Shown here piece after piece: positions 17,273 to 25,801 of a stretch of 64,000 nucleotides of DNA. Source of the stretch: Blautia sp. MSJ-19 (GTDB taxonomy: Bacteria > Bacillota > Clostridia > Lachnospirales > Lachnospiraceae). A program made the translations under genes and the position numbers. The stretch covers positions 62,001 through 126,000 of the forward strand of contig NZ_JAHLQA010000039.1 in NCBI RefSeq assembly GCF_018918125.1, written 5' to 3'. Position 1 is the stretch's first letter; each line of letters starts with the position of its first letter. The notes under the pieces are model-generated. The model saw only the letters and a program-made list of their open reading frames with translations, searched no databases and had not been told where the DNA came from.

Positions 17273-18121
17273 ATGGTTAAGATAATTTCAGACAGCACAT
17301 GTGATCTTTCGCCGGAATTGGTAAAAAGATACGATATTGATATATTGCCGCTTCATATTCTTCTTGGTGAAAAGGAATACGAAGATGGTAAAAATATAAC
17401 TCCTGAAGAAATTTTTGCATGGTCAGATGAACATAAGACTACGCCAAAAACATCTGCACCGTCTCTGGCAGATGCAGTGGAGATAATGCGTCCTTATGTT
17501 GAAGAAAAAAGAGAAGTTATCTGTTTTTCAATATCATCAAGTATGTCAACTTCCGGGAATGTTATGCGTCTCGCTGCAGAAGACCTGGAGGCAGCAGATT
17601 TCGTAACAGTCATTGATTCTGCAAATCTTTCTACGGGTATTGGCCTTCTGGTTATCGAAGCCGCAGTAATGGCACAGGAAGGCAAAAGTGTCGCAGAAAT
17701 TACAGCAGTGATTGAACATCTGAAACCAAAGGTACGTGCAAGTTTTATTGTAGATACACTATTATATCTGTATCGCGGCGGACGATGCAATGCTGTCTCT
17801 GCAATGGCAGGAAGCGTGTTGAAATTGCACCCGAAAATTGTCGTAGAAAACGGAGCTATGAATGCGGCTAAGAAGTATCGTGGAAAATTGAAATCAGTTA
17901 TTATCTCCTATGTTAAAGATATGGAGACAGACCTTAAAAATGCATGCCCGGAGCGTGTATTTATCACACATTCCGGATGTGACAGAGAAGTTGTCGAAGA
18001 GGTACGTGCATATCTGCAGGGACTGGGGATTTTTCAGGAGATCCTTGAGACCCGTGCCGGTGGCGTAATTTCCAGTCACTGCGGCCCGGGGACGCTGGGA
18101 GTGCTGTTTATTGCGAAATAG
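17273..18121 (+). CDS. DegV family fatty-acid-binding protein
   Basis: A 282-residue DegV protein. Family members (FakB) bind a fatty acid and present it to the FakA kinase for phosphorylation and phospholipid synthesis. Motifs: DSTCDLSPEL (6-15), the TSAPS loop (about 61-65), SSSMSTSGN and the C-terminal HCGPGTLGVLF. ATG behind GGGGGAATTGAT. No fakA is present in the window. A terminator follows within 12 bases. Confidence 0.92.
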   Translation: MVKIISDSTCDLSPELVKRYDIDILPLHILLGEKEYEDGKNITPEEIFAWSDEHKTTPKTSAPSLADAVEIMRPYVEEKREVICFSISSSMSTSGNVMRLAAEDLEAADFVTVIDSANLSTGIGLLVIEAAVMAQEGKSVAEITAVIEHLKPKVRASFIVDTLLYLYRGGRCNAVSAMAGSVLKLHPKIVVENGAMNAAKKYRGKLKSVIISYVKDMETDLKNACPERVFITHSGCDREVVEEVRAYLQGLGIFQEILETRAGGVISSHCGPGTLGVLFIAK

Positions 18122-18132
18122 TGTACGAATGA

Positions 18133-18178
18133 AAAGAGGAATTGCCATATGTTAAATATAAATGCAATTCCTCTTTTT
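18133..18178 (+). terminator. Rho-independent terminator after DegV gene
   Basis: A 13-bp stem, AAAGAGGAATTGC with GCAATTCCTCTTT, then a T-run. Confidence 0.9.
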
Positions 18179-18207
18179 ACAAATTCTTTTGAGGAGAAAT
18201 AAGAATT

Positions 18208-19095
18208 ATGGGGAAAATGTGGGAGGAAGAGATAGAAACTATCAATGTGGAAAATACATTTGGATATGAGATAAAATTTTATCCGAATGTAGAATATGTG
18301 AAAAAGAATGATCAGGCTTTATATTTGCAGATCATTGTGCCAAAACCTTTTGGACAGGATGAAGAACAGTTTCGGAGACCTCTGATCGTATTCGTGCAGG
18401 GATCGGGCTGGAGAAAACAGCCCATTTATTTTAATTTGCCGAAAATGATTCGCATGTGCCAGAAGGGATATACGGTAGCAATCGTAGAATACCGTTCAAG
18501 TGATATTGCACCTTTTCCGGCACAGATTAAGGATGTAAAAGACGCAATACGTTTTATGAAAAAACATGCACATACGTATGATGTAGATGTTGACAGAATT
18601 GCATTGTGGGGAGACTCAAGTGGCGGACATACGGCGGTAATGGCCGGAATTACCGGGGAAAGAGAACTGCAGGGTGAGGAGAATAAAGAAATCAGTTCAG
18701 AAGTTAACTGCATTATTGACTGGTTTGGGCCTGTAAATATCATTGAAATGGTAAAAGAATCTGGTAATCCTTATTACGATGAACCGAACAGTCCGTTAGG
18801 TGATTTTATCGGACATAAAAAAATAAGTGAAAATACAGAGACTGCACAAAAAACAAATATATTAAAATATATTCACGAAGAATATAAAATTCCACCAATG
18901 CTGATCATGCATGGGGATAAGGATCAGATTGTACCATTTACGCAATCGCTTAAGTTGTATAAAAAAATGAAAGAGAAAAATAAAGACGTAAGATTTATTT
19001 GTGTAAAAAATGCAGGCCATGGAAATGGTGGATTTTCCAATGAAAAAATTCTTCAGATAGTAGATCAGTTTATAAGAGAAAAATTTCAAATCTAG
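18208..19095 (+). CDS. Alpha/beta-hydrolase, esterase/lipase (BD-FAE-like)
   Basis: A 295-residue cytoplasmic carboxylic-ester hydrolase of the acetyl-xylan/feruloyl esterase-like group. The oxyanion loop (VFVQGSGW, 61-68), nucleophile elbow WGDSSGGH (S137), acid in HGDKDQIVP and histidine in NAGHGNGG form a full triad. There is no signal peptide, so the substrate should be an imported ester. ATG behind GAGGAGAAATAAGAATT. Stands alone between a terminator and the adenine deaminase promoter. Confidence 0.85.
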   Translation: MGKMWEEEIETINVENTFGYEIKFYPNVEYVKKNDQALYLQIIVPKPFGQDEEQFRRPLIVFVQGSGWRKQPIYFNLPKMIRMCQKGYTVAIVEYRSSDIAPFPAQIKDVKDAIRFMKKHAHTYDVDVDRIALWGDSSGGHTAVMAGITGERELQGEENKEISSEVNCIIDWFGPVNIIEMVKESGNPYYDEPNSPLGDFIGHKKISENTETAQKTNILKYIHEEYKIPPMLIMHGDKDQIVPFTQSLKLYKKMKEKNKDVRFICVKNAGHGNGGFSNEKILQIVDQFIREKFQI

Positions 19096-19167
19096 GAACT
19101 TTCAAAATAACGGGCAGAGACTGTGCGATTAACAGTGCTAAAATTGGTAAAAAGATCAGATAAAAAG

Positions 19168-19196
19168 TTGATATTTGCTTTTATACATGCTAATAT
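19168..19196 (+). promoter_or_regulatory. Promoter upstream of adenine deaminase
   Basis: TTGATA (19168-19173), 17-base spacer, TAATAT (19191-19196), 80 bases before the ade start. A short inverted repeat (GATATTT with AAATATC) overlaps the transcription start region. No purine riboswitch core is recognisable. Confidence 0.55.
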
Positions 19197-19277
19197 CAGA
19201 GATAGTAAATATCTTTTTTCAGTGTACTTTTGTTGTATGTTTTAACGTTTCCTTAATATGACAAAAGGAGAAAATCT

Positions 19278-20981
19278 ATGGAGTTAAAAAAATATCGGAG
19301 ATATTCAGAGATTACACGTGGATTGAAAAAAGCTGAACTGGTTTTAAAAAATGCAAAGATTGTGAATGTCTTTACCGGAGAGCTTGTAAATGGCGATATA
19401 GCAATCGAGGATGGAATGATCGTAGGAATTGGTTCTTATGAAGGGGAGACAGAACGGGATGTGACCGGAAAGTATATTTGTCCGGGATTTATAGACAGTC
19501 ATCTTCATCTGGAATCAACATTGGTAACACCGGGTGAGCTGATAACTGTTGCATCCCAGCATGGTACAACTACATTTATTGTAGATCCTCATGAATCGGC
19601 AAATGTTTCTGGTCTTGCGGGAATTGATTATATTATAGATCAGACAGAAAATGTCAGTGCAAATGTGTTTGTCATGATGCCTTCCTGCGTTCCGGCAACT
19701 TCTATTGATGACAATGGCTGTACGCTGACTGCAGAAGATATGGCACCATATCTGGAAAAGCAACGGGTGCTGGGGCTTGGAGAAGTCATGGACTATATTT
19801 CTGTGGTAAATGGTGATATTGATATGCATCAGAAATTAACATTGTTTGAGAGCAGAGTTCGTGATGGACATGCACCGTTTTTGGCAGAGCAGGATTTACA
19901 GGCATATGCGATGGCTGGAATAAAGACGGATCATGAATGTTCTGATTTTGAATATGCTATGAGTGAACGGAGAAATGGTATGACAATACTGATTCGTGAA
20001 GGAAGTGCGGCCAGAAATATAGATGCCATTGTTTCCGGACTGGTCCAAAACCATATGAATGGGGAAGGATTCTGCTTTTGCACAGATGATAAGCATATTG
20101 AGGATATTGAACGAGAGGGGCATATTGACCATAATGTGCGGAGAGCTATAGAACTGGGAATGAATCCGATTGATGCTATCAAAATGGCAACGATTCATTC
20201 AGCAGAGTGCTATGGCCTGCATAATATGGGTGCAGTGGCGCCTGGATATCAGGCTGACCTGCTTGTGCTTGATGATCTGGAAAAGGTATCCATAAATGAT
20301 GTTTATTATAAGGGAAAAGTAATAAAAAAAGATAAAGAGATTGCCCTCAGAAGCTGTCCGTCAGAATTGAAAAATACAGTTCATGTAGGCAGATTTTCTG
20401 AGGATGATCTGAAACTGGAATCACCAGATGGATGTTTTACAGTAATAAAAATGCAAGATGGGCAAATCACTACGAAAAAGCAGAAAAAAATTTTTTCTGA
20501 TAAACCGTGTTCCTTTAAAGCTGACAAAGAATTCCAGAAAATTGCTGTGATCGAGAGACATCGGGCGACTGGAAAAACAGGAGTAGGTATTGTCAGTGGA
20601 TTTGGTATCCAGGGAGGGGCAATTGCTTCCAGTGTATCTCATGATTCTCATAATATCATTGTAATTGGAGATAATGATGAGGATATGAAACTGGCTGTAG
20701 AAGAACTTATCCGCGTGCAGGGAGGATATACGATCATATCAGACCATAAGGTTTTTGATACACTTGAACTGCCGGTGATGGGGCTTATGAGCGATGCCGG
20801 GTACCGGTACAGTAATCATAAACTGAAAATTATGATAGACAAAGCTCATAAAATGGGTGTTAGAAAGGGAATTGACCCTTTCATAACGTTATCCTTTATG
20901 GCGCTTCCTGTAATACCGGAAATCCGTATTACTCCAAGAGGAATTTATGATGTTTTGAGTGGTGATTTTTACCAGAATTAA
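19278..20981 (+). CDS. ade: Adenine deaminase
   Basis: A 567-residue amidohydrolase that converts adenine to hypoxanthine and ammonia. The metal-binding motif GFIDSHLHLEST (near 75-85), VDPHESANVSG and the later GHIDHNVRRAIELGMNP match the bacterial Ade/AdeC family, and length is normal. ATG behind AAAAGGAGAAAATCT. It heads the purine salvage island and would process adenine released by the nucleoside-cleaving enzymes encoded further on. The LacI regulator gene starts 32 bases after its stop. Confidence 0.95.
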   Translation: MELKKYRRYSEITRGLKKAELVLKNAKIVNVFTGELVNGDIAIEDGMIVGIGSYEGETERDVTGKYICPGFIDSHLHLESTLVTPGELITVASQHGTTTFIVDPHESANVSGLAGIDYIIDQTENVSANVFVMMPSCVPATSIDDNGCTLTAEDMAPYLEKQRVLGLGEVMDYISVVNGDIDMHQKLTLFESRVRDGHAPFLAEQDLQAYAMAGIKTDHECSDFEYAMSERRNGMTILIREGSAARNIDAIVSGLVQNHMNGEGFCFCTDDKHIEDIEREGHIDHNVRRAIELGMNPIDAIKMATIHSAECYGLHNMGAVAPGYQADLLVLDDLEKVSINDVYYKGKVIKKDKEIALRSCPSELKNTVHVGRFSEDDLKLESPDGCFTVIKMQDGQITTKKQKKIFSDKPCSFKADKEFQKIAVIERHRATGKTGVGIVSGFGIQGGAIASSVSHDSHNIIVIGDNDEDMKLAVEELIRVQGGYTIISDHKVFDTLELPVMGLMSDAGYRYSNHKLKIMIDKAHKMGVRKGIDPFITLSFMALPVIPEIRITPRGIYDVLSGDFYQN

Positions 20982-21013
20982 AAACACAGAAGGTTAAAGA
21001 AGGAGAAGCATGA

Positions 21014-22063
21014 ATGAAGCCAACTGTAAGAAATATTGCCGAAAAAGCGAATGTTTCTACTGCCAGTGTATCTCTGGTATTGAATGATAAACCTTCAAGA
21101 ATAACAGAAGCAACCAGAGAGAGAATACTGGAAGCAGCAAGGGAACTTGGCTATAATTTTGAAGAGAAAAAGAAAAAAGAAAAACAGATAAAAGAAAACC
21201 GGGAAGAAATTATAAAAAGCTCTGCGGTAATAGGTGTCATACGTCCGCGTTATTACAATGAATTTCTGGATGCCTGTCAGAAGGGAATTGATCAGTATAG
21301 TCGGGTGTACGGATATCATACGGTAATCTGTGCGGGAAATGATACTACAAAACAGACTCTGGACAGTATACAGTTTCTGAAAAGTTTAAAAGTAGCAGGA
21401 CTCATCGTTATTCCGCCTATGGATATGAACATAGAAAAGAATAATGAAAAATTAGGTCGTGCACTGAAAGACGCTGGGATTCCGTTTCTGCTTCTGAATC
21501 AGGCGATTGACAGAGTATATTGTGATTTTATCACTGCGGACAACAAAAGCGGTGGTTATATGGCGACAGAATATCTGATCCATAATGGCTATGATAAGAT
21601 TGGCATGATAGTAGGAAACAGAGAAGTATATACCTGTCGTAAAAGAATTGAAGGATATAAAGAAGCGCTGGCATTTTATAATATTTCCATTAAAGAGGAA
21701 TACATTTATTATGGTCAGTATAAGCGGCAGACTGGTTATGAAGGAATGAAATATCTGTATGATCTTGGCGTGAAGGCTGTTTTTGCTTATGATGATGAAA
21801 TTGCACTGGGGGTTTATCAGTATGCAGGGGAAAATGGACTCACGATTGGAAAAGATATTTCAGTTGTAGGTTTTGATGATGTTTATGTATCGGCTGTTCT
21901 GACTCCGCCACTGACTACGATAGCACAACCGGGAGAGCAGATGGGAAAAAAGGCCTGCGAGACAATCATTAACCGTATTACGGGCAAAGACAAGGAAGCT
22001 GTAAGAAATACATATTTTTCTCCGATTCTGGTAGAAAGAAATTCTGTTAAAATGGAAAAATGA
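21014..22063 (+). CDS. LacI-family transcriptional regulator
   Basis: A 349-residue regulator: N-terminal LacI helix-turn-helix (TVRNIAEKANVSTASVSLVL, 3-22), hinge near 46-55, an unusually lysine-rich linker (KKKKEKQIKENREE), then a periplasmic-binding-protein-like effector domain. It most likely controls the ABC importer and downstream enzymes and responds to a nucleoside or sugar. GRTTAACA half-sites around the next promoter are candidate operators. ATG behind AAGGAGAAGCATGA. Confidence 0.93.
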   Translation: MKPTVRNIAEKANVSTASVSLVLNDKPSRITEATRERILEAARELGYNFEEKKKKEKQIKENREEIIKSSAVIGVIRPRYYNEFLDACQKGIDQYSRVYGYHTVICAGNDTTKQTLDSIQFLKSLKVAGLIVIPPMDMNIEKNNEKLGRALKDAGIPFLLLNQAIDRVYCDFITADNKSGGYMATEYLIHNGYDKIGMIVGNREVYTCRKRIEGYKEALAFYNISIKEEYIYYGQYKRQTGYEGMKYLYDLGVKAVFAYDDEIALGVYQYAGENGLTIGKDISVVGFDDVYVSAVLTPPLTTIAQPGEQMGKKACETIINRITGKDKEAVRNTYFSPILVERNSVKMEK

Positions 22064-22120
22064 TCAGATCGTTGTGAATGAAAAAACAGTAATGTTTGAA
22101 AAGTTAATATAATATAAAAA

Positions 22121-22157
22121 TTACTCCGCAAAATGATAAAGCGGAGTAATTTTTTTG
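22121..22157 (+). terminator. Rho-independent terminator after LacI gene
   Basis: TTACTCCGC pairs with GCGGAGTAA across an 11-base loop, followed by seven Ts. Confidence 0.9.
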
Positions 22158-22224
22158 CCTAATATTTGTATTTTAAATTTAGATATAATGCATAAAAAAC
22201 AAAAACATATAGAATATTAATCAA

Positions 22225-22437
22225 TGTTAACCAGTAAAAATTAGGGATATAATAGAATAAAATTCTGACAATATATAAAATATGCAAATATGAATAAAAA
22301 ATATAAAGAAAATAAAGGCCATACAAACAAAATGTGATTAACAAATTAGATTGACAAACCTGATAAATTGGTTATAATTAGGTTAACAAAGGGAAACGTG
22401 TGAAACAAACAAAAGACTACAAAAAATGTTAATCACA
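22225..22437 (+). promoter_or_regulatory. Promoter and probable operators of the salvage operon
   Basis: A near-consensus promoter, TTGACA (22351-22356), 16-base spacer, TATAAT (22373-22378), lies in the 400-base gap before the substrate-binding protein gene. Four copies of the octamer GRTTAACA surround it: TGTTAACC reversed at 22225-22232, GATTAACA at 22336-22343, GGTTAACA at 22381-22388, and TGTTAATC reversed at 22427-22434. The second and fourth belong to a perfect 10-bp inverted repeat (22333-22342 with 22428-22437) that brackets the promoter. These fit repressor half-sites, perhaps for the adjacent LacI protein. The rest of the gap is AT-rich with nothing recognisable. Confidence 0.65.
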
Positions 22438-22461
22438 ATTTTACCAAAAGGAGGAAACTAA

Positions 22462-23946
22462 ATGAAAAGAAAAGCATTAGCAGCAATTATGGCAACAGCA
22501 GTTGTCGTAAGCTCACTGGCAGGTTGCGGGGTTTCGACAGGAAGTGATACCTCAAAGGAAGAAACGAAGGAAGAAGCAAAAGAGGAGACAAGTGATACGA
22601 CAACGGATGCAGCGGCAACAGAAGACACAGCGGAAGATACAGAAGAAGTTGCAAAAGCATCTGATGATTCCATGAAAGACAGAGAAGAGATCAACCTCTG
22701 GTTCTGGGGTGCAGAGCCTTATGCACAGGAAGCCATGAAGGAATATCTGGTTGATGCATACAACAATTCTCAGGACAAATATCAGCTGGTTGTTGAATTC
22801 AGACCGTCTGTAGATTCTGATATGACGACAGCACTTGCTGCTAATCAGGGGCCGGATATTGTCTATGGCTCAGGTCCTGCTTTTGTAATGCCACTGGTAG
22901 AAGCAGGAAAACTTGAACCAATGGATGATTATTCTGAAGAATATGGATGGGAAGACAGAATCCTGCAGCCATATTATGAGTCCGGAACAGTTGATGGTAA
23001 ACTTTACAGTCTGACAAACGGAATCAGTACAATGGGTGTTTTCTATAATAAGAAAGTACTTGAAGATAATGGATGGGAAGTTCCGACAACAATCGAAGAA
23101 ATGGAAAAGATCATGGACGAAGCTATGGAAAAAGGCTTATATGCTTCCGTTACAGGAAATAAAGGATGGCAGCCTGTAAATGAGAACTATGGTTCACTTT
23201 TCCTGACTCATGTGGCAACACCGGATACGGTTTATAAATGTCTTACCGGTGAAGAAAGCTGGAATAACGATGACGTAAAAGCTGCAATTGAAAAATCCAA
23301 AGAATGGTGGGACAAAGGATATCTTGCAGGCGACGATTACGTGAACCTGAACTTCAGCGAGTCCTTACAACTTCTGGCGGATGAAAAAGCCCCGTTCTTT
23401 ATTGGACCATCTATCGCATTTCAGTGGGCAGCTTCCTTCTTTACAGATGATAAGACCGAGAATATTGCATTTATCCCATTCCCGGCAACAGAAGAAGTTC
23501 CGGATGAGACGTATACACTTGGTGCAGCCTGCACGTTATCTATTAATGCAAATGTGAGCCAGGAACACAAAGATGAAGCAGCCAAGATCATTGACATTAT
23601 GATGTCACCTGAGTTTACGCAGGAGATGACAACTGCATGGCCAGGATATTGGGGAACTCCACTGAAAGATCTGTCTTCAGTTGACACATCTGATATGGGA
23701 TACCTTTCAAAATCTTTTATGGATGTAGTTCAGAACGTGTCTGCAGCAGTAGAAAAAGGCAACTTTGGATACTATGACAATGTATTCTTCCCGGCTGATA
23801 CACAGCAGAGAATCGTAAATATTGATGAAGTATGGTTTGGCACATCGACTGTTGATGAGTATGTAGATTCTCTTGAAAATGCATTTAAGGCAGAGTTTGA
23901 CAAGGGACTTGTTCCTCCGATTCCGAAACCGGCAGGAATTGAATAA
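22462..23946 (+). CDS. ABC importer substrate-binding lipoprotein (family 1)
   Basis: A 494-residue extracellular solute-binding protein of the sugar type. A signal peptide ends in the lipobox LAGC (C22), followed by an acidic, threonine-rich tether (about 25-72) and the binding domain from INLWFWGAE on. Sugar, nucleoside and glycoside importers all use this family, so the ligand is not fixed by sequence; the downstream enzymes suggest a ribosylated compound. ATG behind AAAAGGAGGAAACTAA. A hairpin lies between it and the first permease gene. Confidence 0.9.
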   Translation: MKRKALAAIMATAVVVSSLAGCGVSTGSDTSKEETKEEAKEETSDTTTDAAATEDTAEDTEEVAKASDDSMKDREEINLWFWGAEPYAQEAMKEYLVDAYNNSQDKYQLVVEFRPSVDSDMTTALAANQGPDIVYGSGPAFVMPLVEAGKLEPMDDYSEEYGWEDRILQPYYESGTVDGKLYSLTNGISTMGVFYNKKVLEDNGWEVPTTIEEMEKIMDEAMEKGLYASVTGNKGWQPVNENYGSLFLTHVATPDTVYKCLTGEESWNNDDVKAAIEKSKEWWDKGYLAGDDYVNLNFSESLQLLADEKAPFFIGPSIAFQWAASFFTDDKTENIAFIPFPATEEVPDETYTLGAACTLSINANVSQEHKDEAAKIIDIMMSPEFTQEMTTAWPGYWGTPLKDLSSVDTSDMGYLSKSFMDVVQNVSAAVEKGNFGYYDNVFFPADTQQRIVNIDEVWFGTSTVDEYVDSLENAFKAEFDKGLVPPIPKPAGIE

Positions 23947-23981
23947 GAAAAGGTGATTTAAAGAAATACTAACAGAAAACC

Positions 23982-24018
23982 GGCAGATGGTTTTGGGTGT
24001 TCCCAGATGCCATCTGCC
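23982..24018 (+). terminator. Intercistronic hairpin after the binding-protein gene
   Basis: GGCAGATGG pairs with CCATCTGCC over a 19-base loop. It is followed by only four Ts. Such hairpins after binding-protein genes usually stabilise the upstream message or partly terminate, giving more binding protein than permease. Confidence 0.65.
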
Positions 24019-24049
24019 ACTTTTGTAAATAAGGGAGGCTGGTTGCTCA

Positions 24050-24925
24050 ATGAGCAAGAAGAAAAAAATCAACTGGAACTATCTGCTGATTGCTCCGGCA
24101 CTGCTTATAAGTGTGTGCGTTATTCTGGTTCCTGGAATTATGACAGTAGTCTATTCTTTTACAGATTGGAATGGTCTGTCACCAGACATTAACTTTATCG
24201 GATTGCAAAACTATCAGGAACTATTTCATGACAATATTTTTTTTACAGCAATCAAAAATAATTTTATCTGGGCAATTATGTTCCTTACTATTCCTGTTTT
24301 TCTGGGAATGTTATCAGCAATGCTGCTTCTCAGCAGAAAGAAAACAAGAAGCATTTATCAGGTTGCATTTCTGATTCCCTATGTATTAGCACCGTCAGTT
24401 AATGCAATGCTCTGGCTGAATATCATGTTCAGTCCGGTAGTTGGCGTAGTGGCGTTTCTTAGAAATACATTTGGCTGGGACATCAGTTCGCCGCTTGCAA
24501 ATATGAAAACAGCAATCTATGCCTGTGCCGGTGTTGATATCTGGCATTACTGGAGTTACCTGACAGTTATCTATCTGGCAGCACTGAGACAGGTTCCTAC
24601 AGATCAGGTGGAAGCTGCGAGAGTAGAAGGATGCAATGGATGGCAGTTATTCAGATACGTGTATCTTCCGAATATCATGCCTACAATAAAACTTATGTTT
24701 ATTATGATTACCATCGGTTCCTTCCTGTCCTTTGATTATGTCAAATTACTTACAGGTGGCGGTCCGGCTCATTCAACAGAAGTGCTTGGTACCTATGCAT
24801 ATTCTTTTGCATTTGGCTCAATGAAAGTCGGCAAAGCGGCAGCAGTTGGAATGTTTATCAGCATTTTTGGTCTGATCGCATCAATCATTTATGCACGTAT
24901 GACGCAAAAGGAATCTATGGAATAG
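24050..24925 (+). CDS. ABC sugar-type permease (MalF-like)
   Basis: A 291-residue inner-membrane permease with six helices and the MalF-type EAA loop (VEAARVEGCNGWQLFRYVYLP), which contacts the ATPase. Start ATG lies 11 bases after AGGGAGG. Pairs with the next gene. No ATPase gene is present in the cluster, so a shared MsmK/UgpC-type ATPase encoded elsewhere probably drives transport. Confidence 0.92.
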   Translation: MSKKKKINWNYLLIAPALLISVCVILVPGIMTVVYSFTDWNGLSPDINFIGLQNYQELFHDNIFFTAIKNNFIWAIMFLTIPVFLGMLSAMLLLSRKKTRSIYQVAFLIPYVLAPSVNAMLWLNIMFSPVVGVVAFLRNTFGWDISSPLANMKTAIYACAGVDIWHYWSYLTVIYLAALRQVPTDQVEAARVEGCNGWQLFRYVYLPNIMPTIKLMFIMITIGSFLSFDYVKLLTGGGPAHSTEVLGTYAYSFAFGSMKVGKAAAVGMFISIFGLIASIIYARMTQKESME

Positions 24926-24940
24926 GAGGAACGGTCAGTT

Positions 24941-25783
24941 ATGGGAGCTTCATCATTAAGAAAGAAGATAACAGTAAATACGATCATTCATCTGATTTTG
25001 ATATTGCTGGCTGTTATCTGTCTCTTTCCTATAGTTTTGGTATTTATTAACAGTTTTAAAGAAAATTCGGAGATTGTAAGAAACCCTTTAAGTCTGCCGG
25101 ATATTCTCCATTTGGAAAATTACATTCAGGCATGGACAACAGGTAAATTTGCAAAAGGTTTTCTGAACAGTATAAAGCTTACCGGTTGTACCGTGATCAT
25201 AGTATTGTTTTGTTCAACTCTGGCCGGCTATGTACTTTCCGGTAAAAGAATTAAAGGAAGTGGAGCAATCTTAATGTATTTTATGGTAGCCATGACAGTT
25301 CCAATCCAGTTGTTCCTTTTTCCATTGTACTATGCTTATGCCAAAATGAATCTGATCGGAAATATTCCTGCAACAAGTGTAATTCTGGCGGCAACTTATA
25401 TGCCACTTGCAATCTTTCTTATGAGAACTTTTTTCCTGAATGTTCCAAAAGAACTGGAGGAAGCGGCAAGAATTGATGGTGCAAACACAAGGCAGGTCAT
25501 CTGGTCTGTAATGAGACCTGTAGTTTCTCCGGGAATGATCACAGTGGCGATCCTGATTGGACTTCAGTCATGGAATGAATATCTGATCACGTCTACTTTC
25601 CTGCAGGGAGAGAAAAACTTTACAGCAACACTGGGATTCCTTTCCATGAGCGGAAGCTATGGCTCCAACATGTCGATATTGATGGCATCTGCCATGATAT
25701 TGATCGGACCGATCATCATTTTCTTCCTGCTGACACAGAAACATTTTATTGACGGTATGGTAAGCGGGGCTGTCAAAGGTTAA
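24941..25783 (+). CDS. ABC sugar-type permease (MalG-like)
   Basis: A 280-residue MalG-family permease with six helices and the EAA loop (LEEAARIDGANTRQVIWSVM). ATG behind TAGGAGGAACGGTCAGTT, 15 bases after the MalF-like gene. Forms the channel with its neighbour. Confidence 0.93.
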   Translation: MGASSLRKKITVNTIIHLILILLAVICLFPIVLVFINSFKENSEIVRNPLSLPDILHLENYIQAWTTGKFAKGFLNSIKLTGCTVIIVLFCSTLAGYVLSGKRIKGSGAILMYFMVAMTVPIQLFLFPLYYAYAKMNLIGNIPATSVILAATYMPLAIFLMRTFFLNVPKELEEAARIDGANTRQVIWSVMRPVVSPGMITVAILIGLQSWNEYLITSTFLQGEKNFTATLGFLSMSGSYGSNMSILMASAMILIGPIIIFFLLTQKHFIDGMVSGAVKG

Positions 25784-25801
25784 AGAAAGGAAATAAGAAA
25801 A

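Noticed and set aside
19096-19277. Purine riboswitch before adenine deaminase
   Set aside because: The conserved loop sequences of the purine aptamer are absent; only a plain promoter and a small inverted repeat are visible.
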